DNA from: Micavibrio_A sp035759665
Lineage (GTDB): Bacteria; Pseudomonadota; Alphaproteobacteria; Micavibrionales; Micavibrionaceae
DNA: 12,827 bases
Direction: 5' to 3'
Assembly: GCA_035759665.1 (NCBI GenBank)
Contig: DASTUM010000063.1
Span: forward strand, 1 to 12,827
In this document: positions 12,643-12,827 of the stretch, piece by piece
Layout: each line of letters starts with the position of its first letter
Position numbering within the stretch: position 1 is the first letter of the stretch
Translations under genes and position numbers: made by a program
The notes under the pieces: model-generated
The model's database searches: none
Seen by the model: the letters and a program-made list of their open reading frames with translations, nothing else
What the model was told of the DNA's origin: nothing

Positions 12643-12827
12643 TTATCAAATCCCTGTATGTTAAACGGCGATTTTCCATCTTTTCAACGGTCATTGCAAT
12701 AAAGTCCATTGTCCCGACATTCGCCGTATTGTGCCGGAAAGAAAATTCATTCAAATAGCGGTGCAAGTTCTGTTCGCTCATGTGGTGATAGATGCCGTAG
12801 TAACCGCGTTTCAGCAACGCCCAGAAG
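12635..12827 (-). mobile_element. IS1595/ISXO2-like transposase, C-terminal part (runs off the window)
   Basis: The visible 63 or so residues begin FWALLKRGYYGIYHHMSEQN and continue LHRYLNEFSFRHN, ending ENRRLTYRDLINA. This is the conserved C-terminus of IS1595-family (ISXO2-like DDE) transposases, which catalyse insertion-sequence movement. The last catalytic acidic residue would normally lie before this stretch, outside the window. The stop TAA lies inside the first codons of the KilA-N gene. No end inverted repeat can be assigned with confidence. A 7-bp inverted pair, GACCTAT (11692-11698) and ATAGGTC (11714-11720), marks a place to look on the KilA-N side. Confidence 0.85.

Noticed and set aside
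1..12827. CRISPR arrays, tRNA or rRNA genes
   Set aside because: No regularly spaced repeats, and no cloverleaf or conserved rRNA stretches were seen on either strand.

Overview
The window looks like a chromosomal segment of an alphaproteobacterium. The evidence is a short class Ia NrdA (about 608 residues, no N-terminal ATP-cone, as in Rickettsia and Caulobacter relatives), an alphaproteobacterial-style ornithine decarboxylase with a structured leader, dense clusters of the CcrM methylation site GANTC in front of particular genes, and intergenic repeats of types familiar from this class. Genus cannot be fixed from the sequence; a Rhodospirillales- or Micavibrio-like lineage is only a guess.

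Left part (1-5374): a secreted Fe/Mn superoxide dismutase (+); a structured, GANTC-rich stretch that may encode a small RNA or a long leader; a small DUF3892 gene (+) with a strong terminator; a TauE/SafE (TSUP) permease broken by two frameshifts (+); a palindromic repeat cluster; a ferritin-like diiron protein (-); and, divergently, a PLP fold-III ornithine decarboxylase (+) behind a leader that may be the speF-type RNA. A gene remnant and one copy of a dispersed repeat follow.

Middle part (5375-11250): nrdB (-) and nrdA (-) lie on the same strand but about 2.8 kb apart, each with its own terminator and promoter. Both promoters read TGGACA-N16-TATGAT, with paired NrdR-like boxes at identical positions, so the separated subunits are probably co-regulated. 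Between them sit a DUF47/PhoU-like gene and a PiT phosphate permease (+), a complete TPP riboswitch plus terminator and Shine-Dalgarno on the minus strand with no thiamine gene behind it, and a Pmp3/YqaE membrane peptide gene (-). The nrdA leader carries three DnaA-box matches.

Right part (11250-12827): a gene-free accessory stretch with a GANTC cluster, hairpins and a decayed dispersed repeat. It is followed by a KilA-N domain gene (-) whose start codon overlaps the end of an IS1595/ISXO2-like transposase gene that runs off the window.

The most unusual points are the orphan TPP riboswitch, the matching split nrdA/nrdB promoters with GANTC and DnaA sites, the possible small RNA before DUF3892, and the transposase/KilA-N overlap.
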